Shown here: in pieces, positions 56,731 through 64,000 of the stretch
Layout of the letters: each line of letters opens with the position of its first letter
How positions within the stretch are numbered: position 1 is the stretch's first letter
Assembly (NCBI RefSeq): GCF_022530855.2
Contig: NZ_CP099567.1
Span: forward strand, 2,604,001-2,668,000
Length of the DNA: 64,000 nt
Origin: Candidatus Vondammii sp. HM_W22
GTDB taxonomy: Bacteria > Pseudomonadota > Gammaproteobacteria > Chromatiales > Chromatiaceae
Reading direction: 5' to 3'
Notes under the pieces: model-generated
Seen by the model: only the letters and a program-made list of their open reading frames with translations
Told to the model about the DNA's origin: nothing
Database searches by the model: none
Program-made: the position numbers and the translations under genes

Positions 56731-56906
56731 ACCGGCGCTCCATCGGTAACCCGGTAGATGAATACCTCAGATGTCAACGCCTCAAGCTCATCCTTATGAT
56801 CCAGCGCGATTATCGTTTCTAAGTTATCCAGGAAAGTCTCTACCTCATCAGTGCAAAAGTTAAACTTGAGGCTTGTGCCTTCTTGCCACTGCTTCTCCGC
56901 TTTCAT
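56727..56906 (-). CDS. Small acidic hypothetical protein
   Basis: 59 residues, start ATG 56904-56906: MKAEKQWQEGTSLKFNFCTD, EVETFLDNLETIIALDHKDE, LEALTSEVFIYRVTDGAPV. Its stop overlaps the start of the next gene (ATGA), so the two form one unit. No family recognised. Possibly a phage early gene. Confidence 0.5.
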   Translation of the reverse strand: MKAEKQWQEGTSLKFNFCTDEVETFLDNLETIIALDHKDELEALTSEVFIYRVTDGAPV

Positions 56907-56922
56907 TTACGTGCCTCTAAAT

Positions 56923-58392
56923 AGTCGACCCTGAAATATTCATTCCAGGCACTTAATAATACTGTTGTTTCTGTTTTGCAAACAGGAACAACAGTATGGA
57001 CATGATATTTTTCAGCACAAAAAGAACCTCCTTCATCCATTTTCTGAAGTTGAAGGCAGCCGCCGCCATAAGCAAGTTAATCTGATCCCCGGCAAAGCCT
57101 TTAGGAAAGTTCCTTTTTAGCCTGTGGTCACTCTTTAAGTGACCACAGGCTCAATGCCAGCTCGTCTTCTGAAACGTTTTCTGGCTAATGCCATGGCTTC
57201 TTCTGAGGTATTCTTCCTGGCAGGCTTTGGCGTTACTATCTGTGTGTCATTAACCTTTGATTTGCCCCGGTAACCTCGATCAGCAATACCCACTTTGGGT
57301 ACTCGATTGATGAGACGTTTCACCTGTGCCAAGACCTCAGGTACGGTGTGACCATCAAATACATTCTTCTCAAAAGCCAGGGCACCAATCACAATGCCCG
57401 CGTCCCTTGTGGTGGTGATTGATGCCTTGGTGCCAAACTCATAACGCTGCTGGGCCTTGCCTTTGCTCATACAGTAAACATGAGGTTCATGTAGGCTGTA
57501 CAACTTGTTTTTATCAGCACGCTTCTGATTCAGCATGCGCTGGTACAGGGCGAACTTTTCTGCATAGAATTTCTGTTGTTCTCCGGTCATCTTACGCTGT
57601 ATTTCACGCAGTAATCGGCCGCTGATGGTCTTTAATCGCTTGACGGCCTTACGTGCCTTTTTACGATTCCTCGGATGTGTGGCAAATCGGGTGGGGAGCT
57701 TGAGAATTTTTACTTCCTTCTCATGGCTTCGACTGAGCACGATACCTTCTGCTCGGGCCATCTTGAGTAACTGCCCGTGTATCTTTCGGTACTGCTTTGC
57801 ATCAGTTGGAAAGGTAATGTTTTTCTCTTGTACGGTAGTGTCGATACACATTTCATCTTCGATCGCCTTTTCTTGATGTAAGGCGATAGAGGCAGCCAGG
57901 ACCTTTTCAAAACCTTCGTTGCCAATACGCTTTCTGAAGTAAGTCAGGTCGGAGGGGTCACAAGGAAGTTGCCATTGGAATTCGATCTCACCCGTAAAAC
58001 TCTGGTAGTAGGGATTTTGTATCCAGCGTTGAATCAGAACCTCGTCACTGAGGTCTTCCAGATGCTTGAGTATCGAGAGGCCCACCATTAGGCGGATGGG
58101 TTTTGAGGGCTTTCCAAGATGAGAATAAAGCGGGGCAAATTCAGCATCAAAATATGACCAGTCTATCTGTCTGGCCAATAGCAAAAGTGGATGCTTGGGG
58201 TTCAGCTGATCCAGTAAGTTCTGGTGCAGGAAACTTTGCTGGTTGGGATTGGCTGTCTTGGCTTTGCTCAATTATCCACCTCTGTTTCGCCCAGTTTTTC
58301 TCTGCTTTTACCCCTTTCCGGACGTTTATTTTATCAAATTTAGACGCTTATTTTATATAAATCATTGCGTTATGAATATTTCAGGGTCGACT
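56923..58392 (-). mobile_element. IS5-family element, nearly intact
   Basis: 1470 bp bounded by AGTCGACCCTGAAATATTCA at 56923 and its inverse ending at 58392. It carries one transposase gene on the minus strand and splits or abuts an IS30 gene, whose C-terminal half follows from 58393. Confidence 0.88.
56953..58271 (-). pseudogene. IS5-family transposase, one-base frameshift near the end
   Basis: 378 open codons from 58271: LARQIDWSYFDAEFAPLYSH, IRLMVGLSILKHLEDLSDEV (DUF772), DPSDLTYFRKRIGNEGFEKV, IEDEMCIDTTVQEKNITFPT (first Asp), PKVGIADRGYRGKSKVNDTQ (second Asp), RKRFRRRAGIEPVV (Glu). One base is missing near 57137 in the GHLKSDHRLKRNF segment; the last 60 codons follow in another frame to 56953. 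All catalytic residues are in the main frame, but the C-terminal block is lost unless the shift is bypassed. Confidence 0.88.
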
Positions 58393-58740
58393 AATTCGGT
58401 TGTTTCCGCACTCACGAAACAGGTTAAAAAACTTCCAGACAAGCTGGTACAGTCATTAACTTGGGATAGGGGGATGGAGCTTGCCGGCCACAAGAAATTT
58501 ACTATGACGACAGATGCAAAAGTCTACTTTTATGACCCACAAAGTCCATGGCAAAGAGGGACCAATGAAAATACAAATCGGCTATTGAGGAAGTACTTTC
58601 CGAAGAAAACAGACTTGTCGATTTACTCTCAGGCACAATTAGATCGCGTGGCGAAAAAACTCAATCAACGACCGAGAAAAACATTGGACTTCGCTACTCC
58701 TGCAGATAGACTAAATGATGGTGTTGCATCGACCCCTTGA
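58393..58740 (+). pseudogene. IS30-family transposase, C-terminal fragment
   Basis: VVSALTKQVKKLPDKLVQSL, TWDRGMELAGHKKFTMTTDA (second Asp), VYFYDPQSPWQRGTNENTNR (the Glu in RGTNEN), RKYFPKKTDLS and the end RPRKTLDFATPADRLND. Cut at the start by the IS5 end at 58392, and at 58741 it meets an IS3 fragment. Confidence 0.85.
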
Positions 58741-59096
58741 ATCTACAATGGCGCGCTTTGCGCGGGGGCTCCCACTTTTTTGCTTGTATCTCCTTCATGA
58801 TCTCTACTTCCAGGTTACGTTCTGCTAGCAGCTTTTTGAGCCGCATGTTCTCATCCTTGACTCGCTTTAGCTCCCGCACATCTGAAACTTCCATCTCGGC
58901 ATACTTGTTGCGCCAACGGTAGATTGACTGCTCCGATACGCCGTGTTTGCGTGTTGCCGCCACGGCCGTTTTGCCTCTGCATCGCGCAGTACAGCCACGA
59001 TCTGCTCATCCGAAAAATGTCCCTTCTTCATCCTGGTCCTCCTCAGGTAGAGGAAAACCTAACATACCAGCTGGTCTAGTGTTCGGGGGCAATCCA
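58741..59096 (-). pseudogene. IS3-family element (type C), copy 2, orfA end only
   Basis: Minus strand orfA with the same text as 30469-30732 but a one-base deletion near 58971 (the TAVAA stretch). The right end GGGGGCAATCCA (to 59096) equals that of copy 1. orfB is missing. It truncates the EAL-HDOD gene. Confidence 0.85.
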
Positions 59097-59822
59097 GTAG
59101 CGCAGTATTTTATAGCTGATTCCGGGGTCTTGAGAGATAAGCTCCTCCAGTTCTCCGGTTGTGGTCCATGGGTCGTTGATCCGTGCAAGCAGCTTCAGGA
59201 TTACCCAGTGATTTCTCCTCCATTCGCTGACCTGAAATCACATTGGATCGGGAGAAAAAATAGTCCTGGAAGTAGTCGGATCCCAAATCATAGAGGTGGC
59301 TGTACTCCTCTTCGGTTTCCACTTTTTCTGCCAGTAGCCCGACGTTGTGACGTCGCAGGAGATCCAGGCGTTGTTCCAGCCCTTCCCTGTTTAGGTTGGA
59401 GATCTCTACCTTGATGGGGTCAATATGGGGATGAGTGCGTTCCATTTCTTTTCAAAGTCAAAGTCGTCCAGGGCAATTTTATAGCCTTGGCCAGCGAGTG
59501 CAGCGACACTTTTGATCAGGCGGTCATCCACCACTACATCTTCGAGTACCCCCAGCACCACTCTTTTTGGATCAAAGGGGATCTCCGGAAATTCCACAAA
59601 AAAGTTTCGTGTCAGATTGATGAAGGCCTTATGCGGTCCGATTGATGCGATCCAGGCCAATCTCTGTGAGGGCATTGAGAATGACCCAGGCAGACGCACC
59701 AGTTATCATCGAACTGAGGTGCGGAGGGGTATTGCCTTCTCTTTCCGGTAGAGGAGTTCATAGGCGTAGACGCCCATGCTCCTGTCATAATTTACCTGCC
59801 GACCGATGAATATATTCTGCAT
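59097..59822 (-). pseudogene. EAL-HDOD signalling protein, decayed and truncated
   Basis: Start ATG 59820-59822 after a GGAGG ribosome site: MQNIFIGRQVNYDRSMGVYA YELLYRKE, the standard start of EAL-HDOD proteins. Then in other frames HKAFINLTRNFFVEFPEIPF, VVLGVLEDVVVDDRLIKSVA (degenerate EAL: VLEDV for ELLE/EVLE), KIALDDFDFEKKWNALIPI, VEISNLNREGLEQRLDLLRR, LAEKVETEEEYSHLYDLGSD YFQ, and the start of the HDOD domain (WTTTGELEELISQDPGISYK). It ends at the IS3 element. Such proteins usually lack phosphodiesterase activity and act as regulators. Confidence 0.8.
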
Positions 59823-59949
59823 GCTTCCTCCGCAGGTAATTTTTCTACAACACAAGTCTGAATAATAATATGCAGATGTTTAACTCTTAAGTTATGGCTA
59901 CACTACCCTATCGGCCCTGGATCATTTTACTTGAGAATAATTAAGTGGC

Positions 59950-59982
59950 GAAAAAAACCACTGGATGAGGTGGCTTTTTCGT
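59950..59982 (-). terminator. Rho-independent terminator of rpmB-rpmG
   Basis: On the minus strand GCCACC-TCATCCA-GTGG followed by TTTTTTT, about 20 bp after the rpmG stop. The A-rich left flank makes it usable in both directions. Confidence 0.7.
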
Positions 59983-60001
59983 GATTGAAAAGAGCTGAGT
60001 G

Positions 60002-60157
60002 TTATTTGATCTTGGCTTCCTTGTACATCACATGTTTGCGGATTTTGGGATCAAATTTGGTGATCTCTATTTTACCAGGCATGTTACGTTTATTCTTTGT
60101 CGTGGTGTAGAAGTGGCCGGTGCCGGCACTGGATACGAGTCTGATTTTGTCACGCAT
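60002..60157 (-). CDS. rpmG: 50S ribosomal protein L33
   Basis: 51 residues: [40 protein letters not shown], ending [11 protein letters not shown]. This is the Cys-free (zinc-independent) form of L33. Follows rpmB by 11 bp, the usual order. Intact. Confidence 0.96.
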   Translation of the reverse strand: MRDKIRLVSSAGTGHFYTTTKNKRNMPGKIEITKFDPKIRKHVMYKEAKIK

Positions 60158-60168
60158 GATCTACTCCT

Positions 60169-60405
60169 TTATACCTTTTCACCACGGGCACGCATTTCGG
60201 TAAGAACCGTGTCTATACCCTTTTTGTCGATAATGCGCATACCGTTGGAAGAGACGCGTAGCCGCACCCAGCGGTTTTCACTCTCCACCCAGAAACGATG
60301 ATGATGGAGGTTTGGCAGGAAGCGACGGCGGGTTTTGTTGTGGGCGTGGGAAACGTTGTTTCCTGTCACCGGGTGTTTGCCTGTCACTTGGCATACTCTG
60401 GACAT
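60169..60405 (-). CDS. rpmB: 50S ribosomal protein L28
   Basis: 78 residues from ATG 60403-60405: [60 protein letters not shown]. An upstream in-frame ATG (60471) would add 22 unlike residues and is rejected. Forms an operon with rpmG. Intact. Confidence 0.96.
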   Translation of the reverse strand: MSRVCQVTGKHPVTGNNVSHAHNKTRRRFLPNLHHHRFWVESENRWVRLRVSSNGMRIIDKKGIDTVLTEMRARGEKV

Positions 60406-60538
60406 TGTTAAATCCTCTAAAAAAGCCTGTTCAGGGCGGCGCACTTCAGCTCGCCGATAAAATCTGTCCACGGCCTATAGGGCAGATCCTAAAGAGGCGG
60501 ATTTATATCAGATCGGCTTGCTCGCTACAAGTTTTTCT

Positions 60539-61214
60539 TTACAGAAACCCCCTCTCCGCCAAAGATACCGTCTCTCCAACACCTACAATGATGTGATCGA
60601 GTACACGAATGTCAATCAGTTCAAGAGCTTTTTTCAACCGCAGGGTGATCTGTTCATCTGCCCGGCTTGGTTCAGCCACTCCTGAAGGGTGATTGTGTGC
60701 CAGAATCAATGCGGCGGCGTTATGAGCCAGTGCACGGCGAACTATTTCCCGTGGATGGACGCTGGCTCCATCAATGGTGCCATGGAACAGCTCTTCGTAT
60801 TCGATGACGCGGTGTTTGCTATCCAGAAACAGGCAGGCAAAAACCTCATTCTGATAGCTGGAGAGTCTTATTTGCAGGTATTCCCGGGTCTGTTTTGGGC
60901 TGGTCAGGGCATCGCTCCTTACCAGTAGCTCATGGAGGTGCCGGCGCCCCCATCTCCAGCACCGCCTGAAGAAGGACGTACTTAACCTTTCCCAGGCCGT
61001 GGCTGCTGCAAAAGCGGTGTTGGCTTGTAGCCAGTAGATTTCGCAAGCCCCCATATTCCTGCAGTAACTCACAGGCAAGATCCACGGCACTTTTCCCTTT
61101 GACGCCTGTGCGCAGAAATATCGCCAGTAATTCTGCATCCGAGAGTGATCCCGGTCCCTGTTTGAGTAGTTTTTCTCGCGGCCGCTGCTCTGCGGGCCAA
61201 TCTGTAATCGCCAT
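60539..61214 (-). pseudogene. radC: RadC-like JAB-domain protein, one-base frameshift
   Basis: Start ATG 61212-61214 after [46 protein letters not shown] (UPF0758 N-terminal helix-hairpin domain), to LQAVLEMG. There a run of four G (expected three) shifts the frame near 60946. The C-terminal JAB/MPN domain is open in the next frame: [64 protein letters not shown] (HxH...S), [26 protein letters not shown]. The real role of RadC is unclear. With one G too many in a run, a sequencing error is as likely as a true mutation. Confidence 0.85.
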
Positions 61215-61473
61215 ACTCACCTCCCTGTAAGCCCTGGCTATAGGATATAAAATACTATCAGTGTTGGTTGCCGGGTTCCAGTGTCCTCTTTATTCGGTTA
61301 GTCTTTAAACTTTAAATCTCTCTGGATGCAACCAATAACGTGCGCAGATAACAAAGAAGACGCAGAGGTTGTGAAGAGATTCTTTGGATTTTTAACTAAA
61401 CTGTTCAGCAAATTTCTTTATGGTGCTGAAAAGCTACTCTTTGAATTTTACCTTATGGCTACGCGCAGAATTC
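61215..61473. promoter_or_regulatory. Divergent region between radC and coaBC
   Basis: About 260 bp with no gene. It must hold the promoters of both genes; no strong -35/-10 pair can be picked by eye. Confidence 0.4.
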
Positions 61474-62691
61474 ATGCCTAAATTGACTGGAAAACGGATA
61501 CTACTGGGTATTACGGGTGGAATTGCCGCCTACAAGGCCGCCGAATTGGTTCGGTTGCTGTGTAAGGCGGGTGCCGACGTTCAGGTGGTTATGACCGAGG
61601 CCGCCGGTAGATTCATAACGCCCATGACCCTGCAGGCGCTGTCGGGCAGACCTGTGAGGCAGGGGCTTTTTGATCCTGCATATGAGGCGGCCATGAGCCA
61701 TATTGAGTTGGCTCGTTGGGCCGATCTGATCCTGATTGCCCCTGCCACGGCAGATTTCCTGGCGCATTTAGCCCATGGGTTGGCGAATGACCTGCTCTCC
61801 ACCCTCTGTCTGGCGAGCGAGGCGCCCATTGCCCTCGCCCCTGCGATGAATCAGCGGATGTGGCTGAATCAGGCAACTGTCGACAATGCCGATGTTTTGG
61901 TTAAACGGGGTATTCTGCTGTGGGGGCCGGCAGCGGGTGAGCAGGCGTGTGGAGAGAGTGGGCCTGGACGGATGGTTGAGCCTGAGGGGCTGTTGGGATC
62001 AACGGTCGAGTTTTTGTCCGGGGGAGTATTGGCAGGGCTGCGTATGTTACTGACGGCGGGGCCTACCCGGGAGCCCATAGATCCCGTCAGATTTGTCGGC
62101 AACCGCAGCTCAGGCAAAATGGGCTTCGCTTTGGCCAAGGCGTTTGTCTTAGCGGGTGCACGGGTGGAGCTGGTGAGTGGTCCTGTTTCGCTGCCGACCC
62201 CATCCCGGGTGAATCGAATTGATGTGGAGACGGCACTGGATATGGAGCAGGCTGTCATGGAACGGGTTGCCGAGTGTGACATTTTCGTCGGCTGTGCAGC
62301 CGTGGCGGATTATCGTCCGGAAATCATGGTTGAGCAGAAAATCAAGAAGAGTGACGAGCGCTTGGCACTGCAGCTAATACGAAATCCAGATATCATTTCC
62401 CAAGTCGCTGCACTGCCTGAGGCGCCTTTTTCAGTGGGTTTTGCCGCTGAAACAGAAGAGCCGGAGACGTATGCAGAGCAAAAACGCCAGGCCAAGCGAT
62501 TGGATATGATTGCCGCTAACCTGGTGGGCGCAGCCTCCGGTGGCTTTGAGCGGGATGAAAATGCCTTGACGGTATTGTGGGATGGTGGGCGTTGTGATCT
62601 GCCGATGGCGGAGAAAGAGGCGCTTGCAGAGAGATTGGTAGGACTAATTGCGGAACATTATGAAAAAAAATATTCAGCTGAAAATTCTTGA
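61474..62691 (+). CDS. coaBC: Phosphopantothenoylcysteine decarboxylase / phosphopantothenate-cysteine ligase
   Basis: Two steps of CoA synthesis: CTP-dependent joining of Cys to 4'-phosphopantothenate, then decarboxylation. 405 residues from ATG 61474 ([20 protein letters not shown]), preferred over 61420 because it matches the family start. CoaC half: [35 protein letters not shown] (catalytic His), [11 protein letters not shown] (PxMNxxMW). CoaB half: [50 protein letters not shown] (conserved Lys). Overlaps dut by 32 bp. Intact. Confidence 0.95.
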   Translation: MPKLTGKRILLGITGGIAAYKAAELVRLLCKAGADVQVVMTEAAGRFITPMTLQALSGRPVRQGLFDPAYEAAMSHIELARWADLILIAPATADFLAHLAHGLANDLLSTLCLASEAPIALAPAMNQRMWLNQATVDNADVLVKRGILLWGPAAGEQACGESGPGRMVEPEGLLGSTVEFLSGGVLAGLRMLLTAGPTREPIDPVRFVGNRSSGKMGFALAKAFVLAGARVELVSGPVSLPTPSRVNRIDVETALDMEQAVMERVAECDIFVGCAAVADYRPEIMVEQKIKKSDERLALQLIRNPDIISQVAALPEAPFSVGFAAETEEPETYAEQKRQAKRLDMIAANLVGAASGGFERDENALTVLWDGGRCDLPMAEKEALAERLVGLIAEHYEKKYSAENS

Positions 62692-63118
62692 TACGAGACT
62701 GGGAACGGAGTTCCCTTTGCCGGGCTATGCTACAGATGGTTCTGCGGGAATGGATTTGCGGGCACTGTTGGAGCAGCCCTTGGAGATAACGTCTGGTGAG
62801 ACTCACTTGATACCTACCGGGATGGCGATTCATATCGAAGACCCTCATTTGACGGCGGTGATACTGCCCCGTTCCGGATTGGGGCATAAGCACGGTATTG
62901 TGCTCGGTAACCTGGTGGGGCTGATCGATTCGGACTACCAGGGGCAGTTGTTCGTCTCCTGCTGGAATCGGGGAGATAAAACGTTTCGGATAGAAGTGGG
63001 CGAACGGATAGCCCAGTTAGTGATCATTCCTGTGGTGCATGCGACGTTTGATATTGTCGGGGAGTTTACAGAGTCTGACCGGGGTGAGGGCGGGTTCGGC
63101 CACTCCGGTCGGCATTAA
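62660..63118 (+). CDS. dut: dUTP diphosphatase
   Basis: 152 residues, trimeric dUTPase with all five motifs: GSAGMDLRA (1), [12 protein letters not shown] (2), [13 protein letters not shown] (3), [10 protein letters not shown] (4) and [12 protein letters not shown] (5). Keeps uracil out of DNA and supplies dUMP. ATG 62660 lies inside the end of coaBC; the order coaBC-dut-algC is usual in gammaproteobacteria. Confidence 0.96.
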   Translation: MKKNIQLKILDTRLGTEFPLPGYATDGSAGMDLRALLEQPLEITSGETHLIPTGMAIHIEDPHLTAVILPRSGLGHKHGIVLGNLVGLIDSDYQGQLFVSCWNRGDKTFRIEVGERIAQLVIIPVVHATFDIVGEFTESDRGEGGFGHSGRH

Positions 63119-63151
63119 GCCCCAGGATTTCGGGGGAGGGATACGGCCTGT

Positions 63152-64000
63152 ATGTTCAAAAGAAAAAATAATACGCCTGACACTGGCAGTAACAGGCCTG
63201 CGACAGGCCCTGGCAGACAGCACAAGGGAAAAGGTGTAGGGGCCTATTTTCAAACGGCACTGCTGTCGGCGGTGCTGATTATATTGCTCTGCGCCGGCGG
63301 AATTTTCTTTGTCCAGGGGAATTACCACGGTTCGACCGGAGGATCGCAATTGTCGGACAGTGCCAAAATCATCGCCGGCAGATTGGCTGATACGGTCCGC
63401 TTCCATTATCAGGTGATGGAGGGTTTTGCTGAAAATCCCCGTATTGGCACACTGTTTCTCCGCGAAGACATTTCAGGGCTCCGACAGCAGGAGGCAAAGC
63501 TGTCGAAGCTATTGCCGTCGGCACTAAAAGTGCGTTTGCTACCCAAAGAGTGGAATGAGGCGGATAATAGCAGCATCCCTCCGCTCAGTTTTGCTTCACT
63601 TGATCTGCTGCGAATCGTTGAGAAAAGCGGGGTGCCTGCACCAGCGGAAATTCATCAGTTTGGCAGTGAGCACCAGCACATCGTCTTGGCAGTGCCGGTT
63701 AAATCCAGCGCTAACGGAGCCGTAGTTGGCGTGCTGCATTTGGCCTTGCCGTTCAAACTGATTACCGGCGTGCTGAAAAATATAGCGGACCCGGGAGGCC
63801 GGGTCGAGATCCAACAACTGGCTGGGGGCAAGTCTGTAACTCTGGCGGCGGTAGGTAAAATTGATCTGCCGGAAGCCGGTATGGATGGCAGTGCCGCAGT
63901 GGAAGGTGCTATCTGGCAGGTTGGCTACAGGTTCTCCAGGGATACGGGTGATATGGAAGAGCAGATGATATCGCTGGCCATTCTTGCCGTGGGGACGGTT
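63152..64000 (+). CDS. algC: Phosphomannomutase/phosphoglucomutase AlgC type, N-terminal part (cut by window edge)
   Basis: Starts 33 bp after dut with ATG 63152 and stays open to the window end (283 codons). The visible part is not the mutase core but the membrane extension found in some gammaproteobacteria: basic start (MFKRKNNTPDTGSNRPATGP), one helix (YFQTALLSAVLIILLCAGGI FFV), then a periplasmic-type region (SAKIIAGRLADTVRFHYQVM; HIVLAVPVKSSANGAVVGVL HLALP) and a second hydrophobic stretch beginning at the edge (MISLAILAVGTV). The call rests on gene order and this extension; the phosphoserine loop lies outside the window. Confidence 0.75.
   Translation, partial: MFKRKNNTPDTGSNRPATGPGRQHKGKGVGAYFQTALLSAVLIILLCAGGIFFVQGNYHGSTGGSQLSDSAKIIAGRLADTVRFHYQVMEGFAENPRIGTLFLREDISGLRQQEAKLSKLLPSALKVRLLPKEWNEADNSSIPPLSFASLDLLRIVEKSGVPAPAEIHQFGSEHQHIVLAVPVKSSANGAVVGVLHLALPFKLITGVLKNIADPGGRVEIQQLAGGKSVTLAAVGKIDLPEAGMDGSAAVEGAIWQVGYRFSRDTGDMEEQMISLAILAVGTV

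Noticed and set aside
1-64000. tRNA genes, rRNA genes and CRISPR arrays
   Set aside because: No cloverleaf-like segment with CCA end, no rRNA stretch and no regularly spaced short repeats were seen. A dedicated scan would be needed to exclude a tRNA fully.

Overview
The window looks like a chromosomal segment of a gammaproteobacterium that carries a very heavy load of insertion sequences and decayed genes. The intact housekeeping blocks have typical gammaproteobacterial gene orders (glnE-ilvE-CHCC zinc finger-ELM1-glycosyltransferase; rpmB-rpmG near radC, then coaBC-dut-algC). With the many IS copies, this resembles a host-associated or recently host-restricted lineage such as a sulfur-oxidising symbiont. 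That ecological reading is inference; no gene here proves a lifestyle.

Layout. 1-6281: a Tn3-family end, IS256, IS30 and IS4-family remnants around hemH. 6362-13563: conserved block with plsY, folB-folK, a pteridine reductase, a MidA-like methyltransferase, a broken lipoprotein gene, an EAL remnant, efpL-arfB and a class V aminotransferase. 13849-22300: accessory zone with a small lipoprotein, two copies of a 159-bp MITE-like element, broken TPP-enzyme and PAP2 genes, a Mu-like prophage scrap (tail protein, Com, DNA methyltransferase), a mosaic of IS pieces and an intact FKBP-type isomerase. 22310-26876: decayed GIDE/lemA pair, yrdA-yihY, argA. 26877-33640: a dense IS block with nested insertions and a second phage scrap. 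33752-39893: intact minus-strand operon from glnE to a glycosyltransferase. 40130-53568: decay zone with plasmid-type parA, slt, inositol monophosphatase-like, rubrerythrin-like, SulP, DUF938, AEC permease and TlpA-like pseudogenes, and only sel1-like and ppk2 intact. 53613-59096: nested IS256 elements, two small phage-like genes, IS5, IS30 and IS3 pieces. 59097-64000: a broken EAL-HDOD gene, rpmG, rpmB, radC (frameshifted), coaBC, dut and the start of algC.

How it works together. The intact genes serve folate, arginine, branched-chain amino acid, CoA, dUTP, haem and phospholipid metabolism, translation (L28, L33, EfpL, ArfB) and nitrogen control (GlnE). The broken genes are mostly envelope remodelling, transport, c-di-GMP signalling and mobile-element functions, which fits relaxed selection. 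Many pseudogenes differ from the expected reading frame by a single C:G to T:A change that makes a stop (CAA/CAG to TAA/TAG, CGA to TGA, TGG to TAG/TGA) or by one base, so decay is recent enough for the parent proteins to be recognised.
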